Origin: Trebouxia sp. TZW2008
Lineage: Eukaryota; Chlorophyta; Trebouxiophyceae; Trebouxiales; Trebouxiaceae
Direction: 5' to 3'
Length of the DNA: 64,000 nt
Assembly (NCBI GenBank): GCA_002118135.1
Contig: BDIU01000261.1
Coordinates: 62,001-126,000 of the forward strand
This document shows, piece by piece, positions 59,701 to 64,000 of this stretch; the first letter of the stretch is position 1; every line of letters starts with the position of its first letter. Below the pieces are notes generated by a model. It was not told where the DNA came from. It worked only from the letters and a program-made list of their open reading frames with translations, and did no database searches. The translations under genes were made by a program, and so were the position numbers.

Positions 59701-61320
59701 GAATGCAGCTCAGACAGATGCAGATCAAGGCCGGCAAGTGTCAGCATCAAGCAGGCAGGAGAGTGATGAGCAGGCAGGCACGCAGCAAGCCAAGTCATTG
59801 GTAGGCGATGCCAAAGCACAGCTGGCTGAGCAGCATGACAGTACAGATGCTAGACTAGCAGATGCACATCAAGGCTGGCAGGTGTTGACATTGAGCAGGC
59901 ATGGCAGAGATCAGCAGGCAAGTGCGGAGCAGGATTTGGCACACGCAGGTAAACAGCAAGGGCGGCAGCTGTTGACATCAAGCAGACATGACAATGACGC
60001 CCAGACAGCACAACAGCAGGATGAAGCACAGGCAAGTGCAGATCAGAGCCAGCGGGCATCAATGTCCAGCAAACAAGATAGTCATGGGCAGGGAGCAGTG
60101 CAGATGTTGACAGCAAGCAGAGATGAGCAGGGGGGCGGGCAGGGGCAGGTGGGCTATGTTGACATCCCGCGCAGGACTGCCTGGCTACGGAAGGAGTTGG
60201 TCAGCCCAGGAAGGAGGTGCACTGCTCTTCAGGTTAGGGTCCACCTTTTCTGCAGACCCCAGATACAAGACTGCCTTGCTGACAGGCGCAATGACCTGCT
60301 TGACATGCCAATATTTGTCTACACGTTTTTACATGTGAGCATCTGCTTCCCATGCAACAGCTGACTGCTCAGTGCCCTAAGCTGTGAATCTTTCTTAACA
60401 TCAAATGCCATCTCAATTTAGGAATTGATGGAAGTTGACATTGCCATGCAGGCAGTGAAAGCCATTGACCCTCTGCAACAGGACTGTAGGGAGGCGTTCC
60501 TAAATGAAAAGCTCACTTTTAGCTGGAAATCTGGTCATGCTTGGGCATGTGTGAATCTGGCGGGCATCAATTTAACCGAAGACTCTTGTAACCAGCATCA
60601 GGTGAGCGTGCTGCTACATAAGTGTGCTTGAGGCAGTTGAGCACATCAGAGCACAATGTCCAAGCTATCTTCCCAGTCCATTTTCATTGCACACAGCATG
60701 CTGCATGACCTTGAGATTGCTGCCTTCCTGAGCATGACATTGTCACAGCGTCAGCAAATGAGAAGATAGAGTGAAAAGGAGCATGCTGCATGACCCAGGA
60801 CCTCTTCAGTGATCTTTGTGTTGCTGATAAACTCTTCAGCTCCAAGACCAAATGTAACAAAAGGGTCAGCGAATGTAACCAAGTTCAACGCAAAAGTCAA
60901 TATACAATCAGCACTGCTACGGCTATGGAAATGACATTGCAAAAGACTTGGCACATGTTATGCAGATGGAGTGGAAGGCAGCAGCTGAGCGCTTCATCAG
61001 CAAGCGGGGTTACATGGCTGCTGAGCAGCTGCGGTCCACACTGCAGCAGGAGTGGCAGCAGTTGAAGGCCATCAGACAGCGCTGCTGCATACCAGCGCCT
61101 CAGGTGAATGATGACAATGCTGCTTGCGTGTCATCGGTACAGGCTCAACATGAATGCATGTGCACATTGCTGATTGTGACATGCTTGGGCTAGCCAAAGG
61201 GTGGAGAGGCATGGGCACTCAGAGTCAATACGATGTTTGGTGTGCCTGCAGCAGCTCTTTGAACTGACACATCTGTCATTTAGGTTTATGGTAAATAGAA
61301 CTACACCCTTTATATTATGA
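56724..61320 (+). CDS. Unrecognised Ser/Gln/Asp-rich repeat protein
   Basis: Eight exons keep frame throughout: 56724-57137, 57336-58167, 58479-58585, 58931-59034, 59437-60232, 60422-60601, 60966-61103, 61252-61320, about 879 residues. The first third is basic and Pro/Ser/Thr-rich with nuclear-localisation-like clusters (VQRKRKADC, RRARRSLICMSK). Then come low-complexity acidic/Ser regions and SP/TP motifs (SRSTPGKR, KHTPSRFRSD). Exon 5 has about five degenerate repeats of around 40 residues containing QGxQxLTxSRHDxDxQAxxQQ-like cores. The C-terminus is predicted helical (DIAMQAVKAIDPLQQDCREA; RFISKRGYMAAEQLRSTLQQ). I recognise no family. A nuclear or cytoskeletal scaffold is possible but only inferred from composition. 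The last exon and stop are the least certain part. Confidence 0.65.
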
Positions 61321-62231
61321 TTTTCAAGCTGTTACATCTGATCGGTCTGCTTGGCAGGGATTGAGCCTTGCTTATGGCAGGGCAGGGGCATGTTTGTTGC
61401 AACACTGCACCTGCCAAGCCTGAGATTGTGACTTTCCTGCAGCAGAGCATGCTGCTTAGCAATTTATCAAAGCAGAGGTGTATTGACTGTCAATCAATTG
61501 CTGGTTCAGCTTGGTGGTCCTGCAGGGCTGTGAGGCAGCAAGACAAAGTAATATGCTGCCCCGCACCCCAAAGAGCATAATCAAGCAGAAGTCAGCCTTC
61601 CGACCGAGCGTAGTTGTGTGAGAGAATTCCTGGCGTTTGGTGTTGGCTCAATGCAAACAAGTAGTGCGTTTGCTGCAAGATGAAGACAGAGATCTTGGCG
61701 TTCATGCTGGCAAGCTGTGTTTGCAATTGCTGCCACAAGCTATGCAGTGATTGTCATGCTCAGAAGTGTCATGCAGGCCACTGGCAAGAAACTTGTGTCG
61801 AGCAGATGATTCCAGTATTGAGACTGTTGCATTGAATAAATCAGAAATGAGTTGCGTTACTGTAGCGTCTTAGCGTTATCAATTGAATTGCGTAAGTTGT
61901 ACACAACACAACACGCGCTGATGACGCAATTGTCCATACGTCTGGCATGTACGTGAGGCAATCTGCTTGGCACAGCAGCAATTTCTTTGCGAAACATGTG
62001 ACGACCGAGTCCACCCAGCCGCAGCAAGCCTGTCTGTGCATTCAGCAGCAAAAGGCAGTTTACTACTAGATGGAGCATTGTCATCCCAGGTACAGCTTTT
62101 GTGCACAGCATCAATACTGGTTGAAAATAAAGGCTGCAGCTACTGCCAATATGGTCTATGTCTCAATGGCTTGGCAGCCTAGCAGTTGCTGGGTAGCATG
62201 TATTGTACAGCAGTACAGCGGGTTTGAGGCA
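61321..62231. other. Intergenic between convergent genes
   Basis: About 0.9 kb holding the 3' ends of the repeat protein and of acetylglutamate kinase. An alternative downstream exon for the repeat protein at 61359-61421 is possible. A B-box-like open frame (61961-62182) is listed separately. No RNA gene or repeat recognised. Confidence 0.4.
61961..62182 (+). CDS. Possible B-box zinc-finger fragment
   Basis: The plus-strand frame reads ICLAQQQFLCETCDDRVHPA followed by ASLSVHS, matching the second half of a plant B-box (C-x-x-C-D-x-x-V-H-x-A-x-x-L-x-x-H). The first zinc-binding cysteine pair is missing: in-frame stops lie just upstream (about 61917-61923) and no clear acceptor was found. The downstream sequence to 62182 has no known domain. 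It is either a relic of a B-box gene or chance similarity. Confidence 0.2.
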   Translation: MCLAQQQFLCETCDDRVHPAAASLSVHSAAKGSLLLDGALSSQVQLLCTASILVENKGCSYCQYGLCLNGLAA

Positions 62232-64000
62232 TCAACCAGTGATCATTGTGCCAACTCCAGTGTCAGTAAGCAATTCCATAAGAAGAGAATGCGGCTGCCG
62301 GCCATCAATGATGTGTGTTGCATGCACGCCCTGTGCCAGGCATCTGATGCAGCACTCCACCCTGTAGCAGACAGCACAGGACTTCAAGAGATTGTTGCAT
62401 GTGTTGCTGATGAGTACGTGGCATGTGAACTTGGTGGTGTATTTCCTGAGAACACCATGGACCCTTACCCATGCAGGAGTGCTGCAGGACTTGTGCACAT
62501 GTCCTCCACAGAAGTAAAGGGCATTGACAAAGATCTCAATCTAGACAGGGTTTGTACAGTGGTCTCAGCTGGTAGGACCTGGAGACAGAGACCTCCCTTG
62601 GCAAGATGCCCATCACAGAGTACACTTTGCCTATCTTGCTCTACAAAATCATACCAGCAGTTGCACAAAAGCAACCCGCCACAGGATGCACAGTCAAGTT
62701 ATGGCAGCAGCTCTGTCATCACTTCCATAAATTATGCAATTTGATGCATTCCTCTGATCATCAGCTGGGTCCGCCTTGCCAAAACATTGACGTTTGACAC
62801 TTACTTGGGAATCATGCCGCCTGCGATAATGCCATCAGCAACAAGCTGCCTGGTGTGCTTGATATCTAGAGCTGTGTACTTGGTTGAAATGTCGTCCTTG
62901 TCCTTCAGAACGCCGGGAACATCTGTCATGAGGATGAGCTTCTCAGCTCGGAGAGCAGCTGCCATCTGCAGCATTGCAAGTCATGTTGTTGGCTGAAGTG
63001 CTGGCTCACAAACTGGCTTTGCAAAACAGTGCATTGCATAACGGTGCAATGCATCACAAAAAAGCATGCAGCCTCTGTGCCAGAGGCAACGATTGAAGGC
63101 GTGACCTGTGTCAAATTTTCAATCACTGAAATCATGACTTGCAGTGAGTGGGCATGCAAGCAAGCATACAGTGAGCCTCGGGTCTAAAGTTTGTTTCATA
63201 ACATGATGCATCGGTACATGATGACGCTCACCTCGCCAGCAGCAATATCTGCATTTACATTTAGCGCCTGGCCAGTTGCTGGGTCTGCTGCAACTGATGC
63301 CACGACAGGAATGTAGCCGTCGCGCACCAAATCCTCAATCAAGTTCTTGTTTACACTGGTGATGTCACCAACAAAGCCAATGTCCTTTTCAACCATCTGG
63401 CGAGCTCTGATAATATTGCTGTCTTTGCCACATAGGCCTACTGCCTCACCGCCTGCCTGCTGAATCATGGTCACCAAGCCCTTGTTGACTCGGCCACCCA
63501 AAACCATTTCCACCACATCCATAGTCGCCTCTGCACATCACTTTCAATCAAAAACAATCATGAAGGATTATCTGAACTCAAAAGCATTGTGATGACATAG
63601 CTTGCCTTTTCAGTTGAATGCAGGCTGCGCTTCATGATGTTATGGAGCCCTTCTGCTTAGCCAACAAGTGAAACAAGACTTAATGCACTTGACCGGATTT
63701 GATGCCTTATATCCCGGGCTGCCTCTCAAGTCAGAGGCTCCCACGATGACGCTTGACAGCGCAGACTTCTCTGTGTCTTTTCTTTGATGCCTGATATATG
63801 CACCGCTTGCTTATCAGGGCTATGACAAGCATTTTTTGCCGATGCGCAGCAAATGTCAGTGCTGATGATGCAATTGCTGTGACTGCACAGAGGCTGCCAG
63901 CTGCCTCAATGAGCAAAGGTACAGCATGGCCGCAATGCTGCATGTTTACTGTACAAAACCTTGTGATGGTCTCCTTTTGCTTTGCACTTGCAAGCATGCC
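62232..64000 (-). CDS. NAGK: Acetylglutamate kinase, 5' end outside window
   Basis: Phosphorylates N-acetylglutamate, the second and usually regulated step of arginine synthesis, in the plastid of plants and algae. Three exons are visible: 63232-63530 ([61 protein letters not shown]), 62805-62965 ([29 protein letters not shown]) and 62232-62361 ([32 protein letters not shown], stop). Junctions keep frame. They cover the C-terminal two thirds, including the ATP-binding and metal-linked Lys of GGMIPK. The N-terminal part (GGxA and the substrate-binding Gly loop) is not found in 63531-64000, which reads as intron, so it must lie beyond the window. Binding to PII signal protein is known in plants; I cannot judge it from this fragment. 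Confidence 0.93.

Noticed and set aside
62183..62744. Long plus-strand frame that could extend the B-box-like fragment
   Set aside because: The opposite strand encodes the acetylglutamate kinase C-terminus ([14 protein letters not shown]) in clean exons, so the plus-strand frame is a shadow.
1..64000. tRNA, rRNA, CRISPR arrays, prokaryotic operons
   Set aside because: No cloverleaf-like or rRNA sequence was recognised, and the intron-rich architecture rules out a bacterial origin.

Overview
This window is nuclear DNA of an intron-dense eukaryote. It is most likely a chlorophyte green alga, possibly a trebouxiophyte; that placement is inferred from gene content and architecture. Exons of 40-400 bases are joined by GT-AG introns whose acceptors are nearly always TGCAG. 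Several proteins are of plant type: a VARICOSE/EDC4 scaffold, plant-like N-acetylglutamate synthase and kinase, a DUF1997 protein and a RibF-type FAD synthetase. Open frames were joined by hand using splice signals, reading phase and remembered family motifs, so internal exon edges are approximate.

Layout: 1-4.0 kb is repeat-rich DNA without a convincing gene. 4.0-5.4 kb (+) FAD synthetase. 5.6-6.8 kb (-) NIPP1-like FHA protein. 7.4-13.9 kb (-) VARICOSE/EDC4 decapping scaffold. 14.5-17.3 kb (+) TKL-like protein kinase. 18.4-31.3 kb (+) clathrin heavy chain in about 28 exons. 32.2-33.2 kb and 37.8-40.7 kb (+) two related secreted proteins built of poly-alanine blocks, separated by 4.6 kb holding a large foldback element. 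41.4-44.9 kb (-) ODR4-like membrane protein. 45.7-50.9 kb (+) N-acetylglutamate synthase. 51.1-54.1 kb (+) DUF1997 protein. 54.5-56.4 kb (-) SpoU/TrmH RNA methyltransferase. 56.7-61.3 kb (+) unrecognised repeat-containing protein. 62.2-64.0 kb (-) acetylglutamate kinase, cut by the window end.

Most genes are unrelated housekeeping functions (flavin cofactor, mRNA decay, vesicle coats, RNA modification). Two stand together functionally: the synthase and kinase of the first two arginine-biosynthesis steps lie within about 12 kb. The most unusual content is the pair of secreted silk-like alanine/serine proteins. They share a signal peptide, a 5'UTR intron just before the ATG, and introns that are all phase 1, so every internal exon is a symmetrical module that can be duplicated without breaking the frame.

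A second theme is local duplication of exons or intron-exon junctions in three unrelated genes (VARICOSE, N-acetylglutamate synthase, DUF1997). Three introns look like GC-AG introns. Two copies of a short TA-flanked inverted-repeat element (MITE) lie in neighbouring genes, and several intronic hairpins are present.
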